Below are positions 17,190 through 25,738 of a stretch of 64,000 bases of DNA, one piece after another; position 1 is the first letter of the stretch, and each line of letters opens with the position of its first letter. Source of the DNA: CBDAQV01 sp965199335 (GTDB taxonomy: Bacteria; Pseudomonadota; Alphaproteobacteria; CALMVH01); NCBI GenBank assembly GCA_965199335.1, contig CBDAQZ010000002.1:248001-312000 (forward strand), given 5' to 3'. The notes under the pieces were generated by a model that was given only the letters and a program-made list of their open reading frames with translations, ran no database searches and was not told the origin of the DNA. A program made the translations under genes and the position numbers.

Positions 17190-18380
17190 ATGCTGGATAC
17201 AATAAAGCCTTCCTATGGGGGAAAAGCAGGATTCGCCTGCGATCCGGCCCTGTCGCGGGGCCGCCTGACGCCGGAGGGTGAAAGCTCGACCCGGACCGTC
17301 TTCCAGCGCGATCGCGACCGGATCATCCATTCGGGCGCCTTTCGCAAGCTGCAGTACAAGACGCAGGTCTTCGTCTATCACGAGGGCGACTACTACCGCA
17401 CCCGCCTGACCCATAGCATCGAGGTGGCCCAGATCGCCCGCTCGATCTGCCGGGTGCTGGGCCTTAACGAGGATCTGGGCGAAGCTTTGGCCTTGGCGCA
17501 TGATCTTGGCCACACCTGCTTCGGCCATGCCGGGGAGGACGCGCTGCATGCCTGCATGGCCGATTACGGCGGCTTCGATCATAACGACCAGGCGCTGCGC
17601 ATCGTCACCCAGCTGGAACGCCGGTATGCCGATTTCGATGGGTTGAACCTGACATGGGAAACGCTGGAGGGCCTGGTCAAGCACAACGGCCCCGTCCTGC
17701 CGCTGCGACATGGCAAGCGGCTGGGCACGACCACCGAGGCATTCAATGCCGTCTACGATCTGGAACTCGGCAGCTATGCCTCGGTCGAGGCGCAGGTCGC
17801 GGCTTTGGCGGACGACATCGCCTACAACAATCACGATCTCGACGACGGCCTGCGCGCCGGGGCATTCACCATCGAGCAGCTGCGTGAGCTGCCTATCGTC
17901 GGTCCGGCGATCGCCGCCGTGGAGGCCAACAAAGGTGAACTGGAGAAATCGCGCCTGACCCACGAGGTAATCCGCTATACGATCAACTACATGGTCCTTG
18001 ATGTGCTTGCCGAAACGCGGCGGCGGCTGGAAGATCTGCAGCCTCAATCGGTCGATGACGTGCGGGGTGCCGGTCAGGCCGTGGTCGCTTTTTCCGAAAG
18101 CTTCCGTACCGACGAGAAGGACCTGCGCCACTTCCTGAAAACACATCTGTATCGCCATTACCGCGTCAACCGCATGACCAGCAAGGCGCGGCGGGTGGTG
18201 ACCGATCTGTTCGATATCTTCCTGCGCGAGCCCGAATGCCTGCCGCCCGACTGGCGCGCGCCGACTGCGGAGAAGACGGAGCAGGCGCGATTGATCGCGG
18301 ATTACATCGCCGGCATGACCGACCGCTACGCGCTGACGGAGCATGGCCGGCTATTCGACCTGCATATGCCGACGCTATGA
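17190..18380 (+). CDS. dgt: Deoxyguanosinetriphosphate triphosphohydrolase-like protein
   Basis: This HD-domain dNTP triphosphohydrolase splits dGTP or other dNTPs to nucleoside and tripolyphosphate. Of the 396 residues, His75 in RLTHSIEVAQIARSI and the His104-Asp105 pair in LALAHDLGHTCFGHAGE are the metal-binding HD residues, and DDIAYNNHDLDDGLRAG supplies the final aspartate. The DRDRIIHSGAFRKLQYKTQV block is typical of the short, proteobacterial Dgt-like group. It overlaps the following ArgS-like gene by four bases (ATGA). This dgt-argS junction is conserved in alphaproteobacteria. Confidence 0.95.
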   Translation: MLDTIKPSYGGKAGFACDPALSRGRLTPEGESSTRTVFQRDRDRIIHSGAFRKLQYKTQVFVYHEGDYYRTRLTHSIEVAQIARSICRVLGLNEDLGEALALAHDLGHTCFGHAGEDALHACMADYGGFDHNDQALRIVTQLERRYADFDGLNLTWETLEGLVKHNGPVLPLRHGKRLGTTTEAFNAVYDLELGSYASVEAQVAALADDIAYNNHDLDDGLRAGAFTIEQLRELPIVGPAIAAVEANKGELEKSRLTHEVIRYTINYMVLDVLAETRRRLEDLQPQSVDDVRGAGQAVVAFSESFRTDEKDLRHFLKTHLYRHYRVNRMTSKARRVVTDLFDIFLREPECLPPDWRAPTAEKTEQARLIADYIAGMTDRYALTEHGRLFDLHMPTL

Positions 18381-19126
18381 ACATCTTCGAGACATACGAA
18401 CACCTGATCCGCGTCGAGCTCGAGCGGATGGTCTCTGCCGGCAATCTGGCGCCCGCCGATTTCAGCCGCGTCACGGTCGAGCCGGTGCGGGAGGCAGCCC
18501 ATGGCGACCTGACCACCAACGCCGCCCTGATCGCATCGGGCAAAGCCGACAAGGAGAGCCTGGCGCAGATTCTGGCCCGGCATTTCGTATCGTTGCACGA
18601 TGTCATCACCGCGAAGGCCGCAGAGAACGGCCTGATCAATCTGCGCATCAAGCCGATCGTCTGGCATCGCGTCGTAAGCGGTATACTGCATGGATCTAGG
18701 GGCAAGGATCCCTGCACGGGCATCAGCTACGATACCGCTGCCGACCTGACCATCAGCGATCCAGTCTTCAGTATCCAGCATACACGCACATTATGTTGCA
18801 CTGTGCTGCGCCAGGCCAAGACGGTACTGGCCCGTGACCTGTCGGATAACGCGCTTGCGGCCGTCTCGCTCGCCGGGTTGTCCGGTGAAAGCGACCTGGC
18901 ACTTATGCGCAAGCTCGCAGGCTGGCATCACGCGCAGGGCAGCGCCGCCGCACGGCCGCAAAAAGTTTACGCTCAGGAGCTTGCCGCTGCCTTCCGTGCG
19001 TTCTGCGCCGACCAGACGGGCAATGCCGCGCTGGGATTCGTTTCTACAAAGTCCTTCGATCTCAGCCTTGCCCGGCTGGCGCTGGTCCGCAGTGTTGCGA
19101 TCGTGCTCGAGGAATTCGCCGCATGA
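18377..19126 (+). CDS. ArgS-like protein missing the catalytic domain
   Basis: This 249-residue protein joins the two ends of arginyl-tRNA synthetase. Residues 1-105 match the N-terminal tRNA-binding domain (MNIFETYEHL, VTVEPVREAAHGDLTTNAA, NGLINLRIKP). Residues 121-249 match the DALR anticodon-binding domain (AADLTISDPVFSIQHTRT, LMRKLAGW, ELAAAFRAF, LARLALVRSVAIVLEEF). The roughly 330 residues between them in normal ArgS, including the HIGH and KMSKS motifs, are absent, and the last ten residues of the family are also lost. The frame is intact and overlaps dgt and the SPOR gene by four bases each. It occupies the standard argS position. It cannot aminoacylate tRNA, so a real ArgS must be elsewhere. 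A GGATC repeat flanks the junction (18692 and 18706). Confidence 0.85.
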   Translation: MNIFETYEHLIRVELERMVSAGNLAPADFSRVTVEPVREAAHGDLTTNAALIASGKADKESLAQILARHFVSLHDVITAKAAENGLINLRIKPIVWHRVVSGILHGSRGKDPCTGISYDTAADLTISDPVFSIQHTRTLCCTVLRQAKTVLARDLSDNALAAVSLAGLSGESDLALMRKLAGWHHAQGSAAARPQKVYAQELAAAFRAFCADQTGNAALGFVSTKSFDLSLARLALVRSVAIVLEEFAA

Positions 19127-20031
19127 GCCGCAAAGCCAAGGGCGACGACCGCCAGGAACCGCAGTTCGGTTATCAGTACCGACGGCAGGAACCCTATCTG
19201 GAAGAACCGCGCGCCGCGCCACGCCAGCCGGCCGCTCGCAGACGGCGGGAGCGTTCCATAATTCCCCTGTTCCTCGCCGGTGCAACGCTGATCGTGTTCG
19301 CAGGCTTCATCTGGGTGTCGTATGTCAAGGGACCGAAAATCGTCAGTGGCCAACTGCCCGTCATCACAGCCGATCCCAGTCCTGTGAAAATAAAGCCTGA
19401 CAAGGCCGGCGGCACCGACATCCCGTTTCAGGATACGACGGTCTATGACGATCTGAACCAGACCAAGCAGAAGCATAAGGCGACCGAGGTCGAGCATCTG
19501 CTGCAACCACCCGAACAACCGTTGCCGATGCCCGCCCCGCCCGCACCTGTGGCTCCCGCTACCGAGGTCCAGCCTGCGCCGGACCAGAAGTCCGTTCAGG
19601 AAAATACTTTGCCGGCCCCTCCTCCCGCTTCGGTGCCGGCTCCTGCGCCGAAGGCTGCCGAGAGCGAGCCTGCCGACCACAGTGACGATGAGGCCGCACT
19701 GGCTCCGGCGGAACCGGCAAAGCTGCCGCCGCCTCCGGCTGTGAAAATAGAAAAGCCGGTATCGAAGACGGTACCGGCAACGGGCGGGCATTCCACAATC
19801 CAGCTTGGTTCCTTCCATGACGAAGCCGCCGCCGATGGAGAATGGAAGCGGCTGAAGGGACGATACAGCGACCAGCTCTCGGCGCTGTCACCCACCGTCC
19901 AGCGCGTCGATCTGGGCGACAAGGGCATCTGGTATCGCCTGCGCGCGGGTCCCCTGGGTCCCGATCAGGCGAAGACAACATGCGCGACACTCAAGGATTC
20001 GAATGTTCCCTGCATCGTATCCACGCACTGA
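19123..20031 (+). CDS. SPOR domain membrane protein
   Basis: This 302-residue bitopic inner-membrane protein probably binds denuded peptidoglycan at the division site. An arginine-rich cytosolic tail of about 44 residues precedes one membrane helix, SIIPLFLAGATLIVFAGFIW. A periplasmic proline/alanine-rich linker (about residues 120-220) leads to a C-terminal SPOR domain beginning HSTIQLGSFHDEAAADGEW and ending PCIVSTH. The position between the argS locus and nagZ is the usual one in alphaproteobacteria. It starts inside the ArgS-like stop (ATGA), and its 3' end overlaps nagZ by 29 bases. Confidence 0.9.
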   Translation: MSRKAKGDDRQEPQFGYQYRRQEPYLEEPRAAPRQPAARRRRERSIIPLFLAGATLIVFAGFIWVSYVKGPKIVSGQLPVITADPSPVKIKPDKAGGTDIPFQDTTVYDDLNQTKQKHKATEVEHLLQPPEQPLPMPAPPAPVAPATEVQPAPDQKSVQENTLPAPPPASVPAPAPKAAESEPADHSDDEAALAPAEPAKLPPPPAVKIEKPVSKTVPATGGHSTIQLGSFHDEAAADGEWKRLKGRYSDQLSALSPTVQRVDLGDKGIWYRLRAGPLGPDQAKTTCATLKDSNVPCIVSTH

Positions 20032-21079
20032 CACCTTGCCGAAGGCTATCATCGTCGGCTGCTCGGGCACGGTGCTGAGCGACGACGAGAAGCGTTTCTT
20101 CCGCGACTTCGATCCGCTGGGTTTCATCCTGTTCACGCGCAATCTGGACAACCCCGACCAGGTCCGCGGGCTTACCGCGTCGTTGCGCGAATGCGTGGGA
20201 CGCGAGGATGCCCCGATCCTGACCGACATGGAAGGCGGCCGCATCGCCACGCTGAAGCCGCCGCACTGGCCGGTGTTCCCGCCGATGCGGATGTTTGGAA
20301 AGATGTTCGCGGAAAATCCGAAGACGGCCAATGATGCATGTTTTCACAATGCATGGTTGATCGCTTACGAGCTTGTGAAATTAGGCATCACCGTAAATTG
20401 CGCCCCCGTCGCCGATCTGCATTTCGACGGCGCACACGATGTGATCGGCGATCGTGCGTTTGGTAGTGACGCAGGCACGGTGGCCGATCTGGCATCCAGC
20501 GTCTGCAATGGTCTACAGGCCGGCGGTGTCACGCCCGTGATCAAACACATACCTGGTCATGGTCGCGCGACTGTCGATAGCCATGCGGAACTGCCTGTGG
20601 TGGACATACCGCGCGAAACCCTCGAGCAAACCGATTTTGACTCGTTCCGTCAGGTTTTTTCGCGTTTTTCCCTGCCATGGGCCATGTCGGCGCATGTGAA
20701 ATATACGGCGATCGATCCCGATCGTCCGGCTTCGACTTCGGGTACGATTGTGGCGGAAATTATTCGTATGTCGATGGGTTTCCCGGGTGTCTTGATCGCT
20801 GACGATATCGGTATGTCGGCACTTAGCGGCACACTGGCCGAAAGAGCCGAGGCGACGCTGTCATGTGGCAACGATCTTACGATGCATTGCAGTGGGATGC
20901 TGGATGAAATGAAAAGCATGGCCGCTGCCGTGCGGCGCATAACCCCCGATAGCTATGCCCGGCTTTCGGCAGCCGATCTGCTGCCGGCTAAGATACGTCG
21001 CGATGAACCTGCCCGGAAGCATGAAGCGGATCAGGCACGTGCCCGCCTGCGCGAGTCGATCCGGGGATACGGCGCATGA
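20003..21079 (+). CDS. nagZ: Beta-N-acetylhexosaminidase, glycoside hydrolase family 3
   Basis: NagZ removes N-acetylglucosamine from cell-wall turnover products in the cytoplasm. The 358 residues show KHIPGHGRATVDSHAELP (about 181-198), which contains the loop acid/base Asp-His pair, and the nucleophile Asp in VLIADDIGMSAL (about 267). The usual DQEGGR substrate loop reads TDMEGGR here, a Q-to-M change. ATG 20003 has an AAGGA box 7 bases upstream and overlaps the SPOR gene by 29 bases; a TTG at 20036 is the alternative start. It overlaps scpA by four bases. Confidence 0.93.
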   Translation: MFPASYPRTDTLPKAIIVGCSGTVLSDDEKRFFRDFDPLGFILFTRNLDNPDQVRGLTASLRECVGREDAPILTDMEGGRIATLKPPHWPVFPPMRMFGKMFAENPKTANDACFHNAWLIAYELVKLGITVNCAPVADLHFDGAHDVIGDRAFGSDAGTVADLASSVCNGLQAGGVTPVIKHIPGHGRATVDSHAELPVVDIPRETLEQTDFDSFRQVFSRFSLPWAMSAHVKYTAIDPDRPASTSGTIVAEIIRMSMGFPGVLIADDIGMSALSGTLAERAEATLSCGNDLTMHCSGMLDEMKSMAAAVRRITPDSYARLSAADLLPAKIRRDEPARKHEADQARARLRESIRGYGA

Positions 21080-21855
21080 CAATCACCTTCGCCGAAGACG
21101 AACCGGTCGTGGTTGTCGACAACCAGTTCATCCTCGACCTCGACGGATTCGATGGGCCGATCGACCTTCTGCTGCAGCTGGCGCGCGACAAGAAGATCGA
21201 CCTGACGAAGCTGTCGATCACCGCGCTTGCCGATCAGTACATAGCCTTCATCGACCGCGCACGGCACCTGCGGCTTGAAATCGCGGCGGATTACCTGGTG
21301 ATGGCGGCGTGGCTCGCGTACCTCAAATCCCGCCTTCTGCTGCCCAGCACGGATGACGAAAGCGAACCGAGCACCGAGGATCTGGCCGAGGCGCTGGCTT
21401 TCCAGCTGCGCCGGCTCGATGCGATGCGCGACGCCGGGCAGAAGCTGATCGAACGTCCGCGCCTCGGTTCGTCACTATTGCCCCGCGGTGAGCCTGAGAC
21501 ATTCGCGCCGGTGGGGACGGCGCCGGTATCGCTGACATTGTTCGCGCTGCTGGATGCCTATTCCGCCTGCCGTGCCCGCGCCGAGAAGCCGCAGCATTAC
21601 GAGATCGCGCCGCTCAACCTCGACTCCATAGAAAGCGCGCTGGAGCGGCTGGCCGGTGTTCTGGGCAGGCTGCCTGACTGGTCGGTGCTGAGCGGTTTCC
21701 TGCCGCCGCCGCAATCGTCGCTTCTCAAGCAACGCGCGTCCCTCGCCGCGACGTTCGGGGCTACCCTGGAACTGGTCAAGCGCGGAGAAATCGAGGTGCG
21801 ACAGGCGGGTCCGTTCGCACCGATCTTTATCAAGGGTGCTACCGATGAACGATGA
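21076..21855 (+). CDS. scpA: Segregation and condensation protein A
   Basis: ScpA is the kleisin that bridges SMC heads and ScpB in chromosome condensation. The 259 residues include DLDGFDGPIDLLLQLARDKK, the N-terminal SMC-binding signature, then ALADQYIAFIDRARHLRLE and AAWLAYLKSRLLLP, and a C-terminal winged helix with REQ-like VKRGEIEVRQAGPFAPIFI. It starts ATG 21076 inside the nagZ stop. scpB begins 11 bases before its end. Confidence 0.95.
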   Translation: MTITFAEDEPVVVVDNQFILDLDGFDGPIDLLLQLARDKKIDLTKLSITALADQYIAFIDRARHLRLEIAADYLVMAAWLAYLKSRLLLPSTDDESEPSTEDLAEALAFQLRRLDAMRDAGQKLIERPRLGSSLLPRGEPETFAPVGTAPVSLTLFALLDAYSACRARAEKPQHYEIAPLNLDSIESALERLAGVLGRLPDWSVLSGFLPPPQSSLLKQRASLAATFGATLELVKRGEIEVRQAGPFAPIFIKGATDER

Positions 21856-22444
21856 TGAAAACGATCTGCGCCTGGCAGAGGCCGTGCTGTTCGCCAGCGC
21901 CGAGCCGCTCAGCCGCAAGACGCTGGCGGGATACCTGCCCGGCCGCGATATCGATGCCGTTCTGCGCACCCTGGAGCACCGTTACGAGGGGCGCGGCGTG
22001 ATGCTGGCCCGTAGCGGCGACAGCTGGGCCTTCCGCACCGCGCCCGATCTCGCGGCGCATCTGGGCGAGCTGACGCAGGCCCCGCGCAAGCTGTCGCGCG
22101 CCGTATCCGAGACGCTGGCCATCGTCGCCTATCACCAGCCCGTGACCCGTGCGGAGATCGAACAGATCCGGGGGGTCGCAACTCACAAGGGCGCGCTGGA
22201 CACGTTGATCGAACTGGGCTGGATCAAGCCTGGCCGACGCCGCGAGACCCTGGGCCGCCCCTTGACCTGGATCACGACGCCCGCCTTCCTCGATCATTTC
22301 TCGCTGGCCAACATAGCCGACCTGCCGGGCCTGGAAGAGCTGAAGGCGAGCGGCCTGCTGGACAGCCGGCCCGTCACCGCTACCTTGTTCGACAGGCTGG
22401 AAGAAGAGTCTTCCCCGGAACAGGCTACCGAAGAAGTCGATTAA
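21845..22444 (+). CDS. scpB: Segregation and condensation protein B
   Basis: ScpB dimerises and binds the middle of ScpA in the SMC complex. From ATG 21845 the protein has 199 residues with two winged-helix domains: LRLAEAVLFASAEPLSRKTL opens the first, and SRAVSETLAIVAYHQPVTRA with EIEQIRGVATHKGALDTLIE is the family signature. The ATG follows an AAGGGTGC box and overlaps scpA by 11 bases; a GTG at 21836 would add three residues. tatB follows after six bases. Confidence 0.94.
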   Translation: MNDDENDLRLAEAVLFASAEPLSRKTLAGYLPGRDIDAVLRTLEHRYEGRGVMLARSGDSWAFRTAPDLAAHLGELTQAPRKLSRAVSETLAIVAYHQPVTRAEIEQIRGVATHKGALDTLIELGWIKPGRRRETLGRPLTWITTPAFLDHFSLANIADLPGLEELKASGLLDSRPVTATLFDRLEEESSPEQATEEVD

Positions 22445-22450
22445 ACCCAC

Positions 22451-22762
22451 ATGTTCGATATGTCATGGCAGGAAGTGTTTCTGATCGGCGTCGTGGCGCT
22501 GCTGGTGATCCCGCCAAAGGATCTGCCGCGCGCGATGGCGACTGCCGGACGCTGGATGCGGCGTGCCAAGTCGATGGCGCGCGATTTCCATACCGCGATC
22601 GATGAGCTGGCGCGGGAAGCCGAACTGCACGAGATGCGGGAGAAGGCCAATGAAGCAGCCCGCAAGGCATATGCACCGCTGACGATCGACAATATCATCC
22701 AGCCACCAGTCGCAAAGCCGATCGAGCCATCGCCGCCCATCGCGGAGCCTGGCAATGAGTGA
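22451..22762 (+). CDS. tatB: Sec-independent translocase subunit TatB
   Basis: TatB is the receptor partner of TatC for folded proteins with twin-arginine signals. The 103 residues start MFDMSWQEVFLIGVVALLV, the membrane helix, followed by the PPKDLPRAM hinge and an amphipathic helix to about residue 70, then a proline-rich tail. The protein is shorter than E. coli TatB (171 residues). In most alphaproteobacteria a tatA gene lies between scpB and tatB; here only six bases separate the two, so tatA is not in the operon. It overlaps tatC by eight bases. Confidence 0.93.
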   Translation: MFDMSWQEVFLIGVVALLVIPPKDLPRAMATAGRWMRRAKSMARDFHTAIDELAREAELHEMREKANEAARKAYAPLTIDNIIQPPVAKPIEPSPPIAEPGNE

Positions 22763-23531
22763 GGAAACCGAGCACGAACGCATGCCGCTGCTCGAACACC
22801 TGATCGAGCTTCGACGCAGGCTGACATACTCGCTGGTGGCACTGTTGGTCACATCGGCGATCAGCTATCATTTCGCAGGCAGCATCTTCGAGTTCCTGGC
22901 CCGCCCGCTGGCTGCCGCTTTCGGTCCCGACAAGGGGCACATGATCTATACGCATCTGACCGAAGCCTTCATGACCGAGGTCAAGCTGGCCATGTTCACC
23001 GGGGGCTTCATCTCGTTTCCCTTCATTGCCAACCAGCTGTGGCTGTTCATCGCGCCCGGGCTCTACAAGCACGAACGCAATGCAATCGTGCCGTTCCTGT
23101 TCGCGACGCCGATATTGTTCTTCATGGGCGGGGCGATGGCTTACTATATGGTGCTGCCGGCGGCATGGAAATTCTTCCTTGCCTTCCAGCTTGGCGGCGG
23201 CGCGGACTCCCTGCCGATCGAGGCGCAGCCGCGGGTCGAGGACTACCTGTCGCTTGTCATGCACATCATCTTCGCATTCGGCATCTGCTTCCAGCTGCCG
23301 GTACTGATGACCCTGCTGGCGCGGATCGGTGTCGTGACGTCCGACATGCTGCGGGAGAAGCGCCGCTATGCGATCCTGATCATGTTCATCGTCTCGGCCG
23401 TACTGGCCCCGCCGGATGTCATCAGCATGATCGGACTCGTGATACCGTTGCTGCTGCTTTACGAGATTTCGGTGCTGCTGGTGCGACTGATCGAGAAGAA
23501 GCGCAGCCAGACGACGGAGCTGATAATCTAG
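22755..23531 (+). CDS. tatC: Sec-independent translocase subunit TatC
   Basis: TatC is the polytopic core of the twin-arginine translocase and binds signal peptides. The 258 residues have six membrane helices. The cytosolic start MPLLEHLIELRRRLTYSL and the LWLFIAPGLYKHER and FGICFQLPVL segments are family signatures. Length is normal. It overlaps tatB by eight bases and is followed, five bases after its stop, by a palindromic repeat. Confidence 0.96.
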   Translation: MSEETEHERMPLLEHLIELRRRLTYSLVALLVTSAISYHFAGSIFEFLARPLAAAFGPDKGHMIYTHLTEAFMTEVKLAMFTGGFISFPFIANQLWLFIAPGLYKHERNAIVPFLFATPILFFMGGAMAYYMVLPAAWKFFLAFQLGGGADSLPIEAQPRVEDYLSLVMHIIFAFGICFQLPVLMTLLARIGVVTSDMLREKRRYAILIMFIVSAVLAPPDVISMIGLVIPLLLLYEISVLLVRLIEKKRSQTTELII

Positions 23532-23535
23532 AAAC

Positions 23536-23615
23536 AGTCATTCCGGTACGAAGTGCCGGAATCCATGCCATCTAGCCGATGGATTCGGATGTGCTTCGCA
23601 CATGGCGGAATGACT
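23536..23615. repeat. Intergenic palindromic repeat, copy 3 of 3
   Basis: This 80-base element has perfect 10-bp terminal inverted repeats, AGTCATTCCG (23536-23545) and CGGAATGACT (23606-23615). The left end continues into a hairpin ATTCCGGTAC-GAA-GTGCCGGAAT with one G-T pair, then CCAT as in the other copies. A second hairpin, ATGTGC-TTC-GCACAT, lies near the right end. It separates the convergent stops of tatC and the small membrane gene at 23617, so it may act as a terminator from both sides. Confidence 0.82.
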
Positions 23616-23616
23616 A

Positions 23617-23979
23617 TTACTGAGAATCAGGCGTCACGATTTCCTTCTTCATCAATTTGCCGTCCATGTCGAAGGTGAAGTTCCAGGCCTGTCCACCACC
23701 CTCGTAATGCCAGATATGCGCGCAAGTCGGGTCCGAGCCTTCAGGGCATTTGAGCACGGCGAACTGGGACCCCATGCTTGCGATCACGTCCTTTTCCTCC
23801 GCCGTGGGTTTCAGCGTGGAATAGCCATCGTTCATTTCACTGGAATTGCGTGACACGCTTACCTGCGGAATCGATGTCAGGTCCGATGCCACCCGTATCC
23901 CCTGGACGAAGCCACCGACGATAACGATGAGTCCGACACCGGCGAGCACCATATATTTCTGGCCACGATTCAAAGCCAT
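23617..23979 (-). CDS. Small membrane-anchored protein of unknown function
   Basis: I do not recognise this 120-residue protein. It has one N-terminal membrane segment, MVLAGVGLIVIVGGFVQGI (about residues 10-28), and a polar, probably periplasmic, remainder with two cysteines close together (FAVLKCPEGSDPTCAHIWHY) that could form a disulfide. The final part, WNFTFDMDGKLMKKEIVTPD, looks like a short beta hairpin. It begins one base after the ilvD stop on the same strand, so it is probably co-transcribed and perhaps coupled with ilvD. No link to branched-chain amino acid synthesis is evident. Confidence 0.7.
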   Translation of the reverse strand: MALNRGQKYMVLAGVGLIVIVGGFVQGIRVASDLTSIPQVSVSRNSSEMNDGYSTLKPTAEEKDVIASMGSQFAVLKCPEGSDPTCAHIWHYEGGGQAWNFTFDMDGKLMKKEIVTPDSQ

Positions 23980-23980
23980 G

Positions 23981-25729
23981 TTAGATATCCGCGTAGGTAT
24001 GGGTTTCGGATTTTGCGCCAGGATGGGTTACGGCCCCCTTTTCTGCCCCGCCCACTGTCTGGGCATATTTCCACAGCGCACCCGACTGGTAATCGGTCTT
24101 GCGCGGCTTCCATTTAGTGCGGCGTTCTTCCAGTTCTTCCTTGCTCAACTCGACATCCAGCATGCCGGTCACGGCGTCGATCGTGACGATATCGCCGTTC
24201 CGGATCAGGGCGATCGGACCGCCCAAAGCCGCCTCGGGGGAAACGTGGCCGACGCAGAACCCGCGCGTACCTCCCGAGAATCGTCCATCCGTAATCAATG
24301 CTACCTTGCCGCCGGTTCCCTGCCCGTACAGCGCCGCCGTGGTCGACAGCATTTCGCGCATGCCGGGTCCGCCGCGCGGGCCTTCGTAGCGGATGACGAT
24401 CACGTCGCCGTCCTTGTATTGCCGGGCCTCGACGGCAGCGAAGCACTCCTCCTCACTATCGAAGCAGAGCGCCGGCCCGCGAAACTGCAATGCCTCGCCC
24501 TGCATGCCGGCAACCTTCACGATAGCGCCATCGGGTGCCAGGCTGCCGCGCATGCCAACGACGCCGCCCGTCGGGGACAACGGGTTGGTGATCGGACGTA
24601 CGACATCCTGATTTGTCGGGAACTGAACATCGGCCAGATTCTCGGCAATCGTCTTGCCTGTTACCGTGATGCAATCGCCATGCAGGTATCCGCCGTCGAG
24701 CAGCGTCTTCATCACGATCTCTACCCCGCCCGCCTCGAACAGATCCTTGGCGACATAGCGTCCGCCCGGCTTCATGTCGGCGATGTAGGGTGTCTTGCGG
24801 AAAATCTCGGCCACGTCGTGCAGATCGAAATCGATCCCGGCCTCGTGCGCGATCGCCGGCAGGTGCAGGGCGGCATTGGTCGATCCGCCCGTCGCGGAAA
24901 CCACCGTTGCCGCATTCTGCAACGATTTGAGCGTCACGATGTCGCGGGGACGGATGTTCTTTTCCAGGATCGCCATGACCGCCCGGCCCGATGCCTCGGC
25001 GTAGGCGTCGCGGCTCTCGTATGGTGCTGGAGCGCCCGCCGATCCCGGCAGGGCAAGACCGATCGCCTCCGAAACGCAGGCCATGGTGTTGGCGGTGAAC
25101 TGGCCGCCGCATGATCCCGCCGAAGGACAGGCGTTGCATTCCAGTTCATGCAGGTCCTCGTCGCTGAACTCGCCGACACTATGCTTGCCCACGGCTTCGA
25201 ACACATCGACGACCGTGACATCCCTGCCCTTGAACTTGCCCGGCAGGATCGTGCCCCCATACATGAAGACCGACGGCACGTTCAGGCGCACCATCGCCAT
25301 CATCATGCCCGGCAGCGACTTGTCGCAGCCGGCCAGTCCGACCAGCGCGTCGTAACAATGGCCGCGCATGGTCAATTCAACCGAATCGGCGATCACTTCG
25401 CGCGACACCAGGGACGATTTCATGCCCTGATGGCCCATCGCGATACCGTCGGTCACGGTGATGGTCGTGAACTCGCGCGGCGTCCCGCTGGCGGCCTTTA
25501 CACCCAGCTTTACCGACTGGGCCTGGCGATTGAGCGCGATGTTGCAAGGGGCGGCTTCGTTCCAGCATGTCGCGACGCCGACCAGCGGCTGGGCGATGTC
25601 CGCCGCATCCAGGCCCATGGCGTAGAGATAGGAACGATGCGGCGCACGTTCCGGCCCGCTGGTCGTATGGCGGGACGGCAGCTTGCTCTTGTCCCAGACT
25701 TTGCGATGATCCCTGTCGTCGAGCGGCAT
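23981..25729 (-). CDS. ilvD: Dihydroxy-acid dehydratase
   Basis: IlvD is an Fe-S enzyme that makes 2-keto acids for valine, isoleucine and, through ketoisovalerate, leucine and pantothenate. The 582 residues carry the cluster cysteines in GLAGCDKSLPGMMMAM and NACPSAGSCGGQFTANTM, plus the first in VATCWNEAAPCN, and FSGGTRGFCVGHVSPEA near the end. Length fits the family. It lies nine bases upstream of a PH-domain gene's stop on the same strand, and one base before the small membrane gene. No other ilv gene is in the window. Confidence 0.97.
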   Translation of the reverse strand: MPLDDRDHRKVWDKSKLPSRHTTSGPERAPHRSYLYAMGLDAADIAQPLVGVATCWNEAAPCNIALNRQAQSVKLGVKAASGTPREFTTITVTDGIAMGHQGMKSSLVSREVIADSVELTMRGHCYDALVGLAGCDKSLPGMMMAMVRLNVPSVFMYGGTILPGKFKGRDVTVVDVFEAVGKHSVGEFSDEDLHELECNACPSAGSCGGQFTANTMACVSEAIGLALPGSAGAPAPYESRDAYAEASGRAVMAILEKNIRPRDIVTLKSLQNAATVVSATGGSTNAALHLPAIAHEAGIDFDLHDVAEIFRKTPYIADMKPGGRYVAKDLFEAGGVEIVMKTLLDGGYLHGDCITVTGKTIAENLADVQFPTNQDVVRPITNPLSPTGGVVGMRGSLAPDGAIVKVAGMQGEALQFRGPALCFDSEEECFAAVEARQYKDGDVIVIRYEGPRGGPGMREMLSTTAALYGQGTGGKVALITDGRFSGGTRGFCVGHVSPEAALGGPIALIRNGDIVTIDAVTGMLDVELSKEELEERRTKWKPRKTDYQSGALWKYAQTVGGAEKGAVTHPGAKSETHTYADI

Positions 25730-25738
25730 GATAATTTC

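Noticed and set aside
16761..18344. A 527-codon leftward open frame spanning erpA and most of dgt
   Set aside because: Only its last 116 codons (erpA) have homology; the rest lies antisense to dgt, whose motifs are complete.
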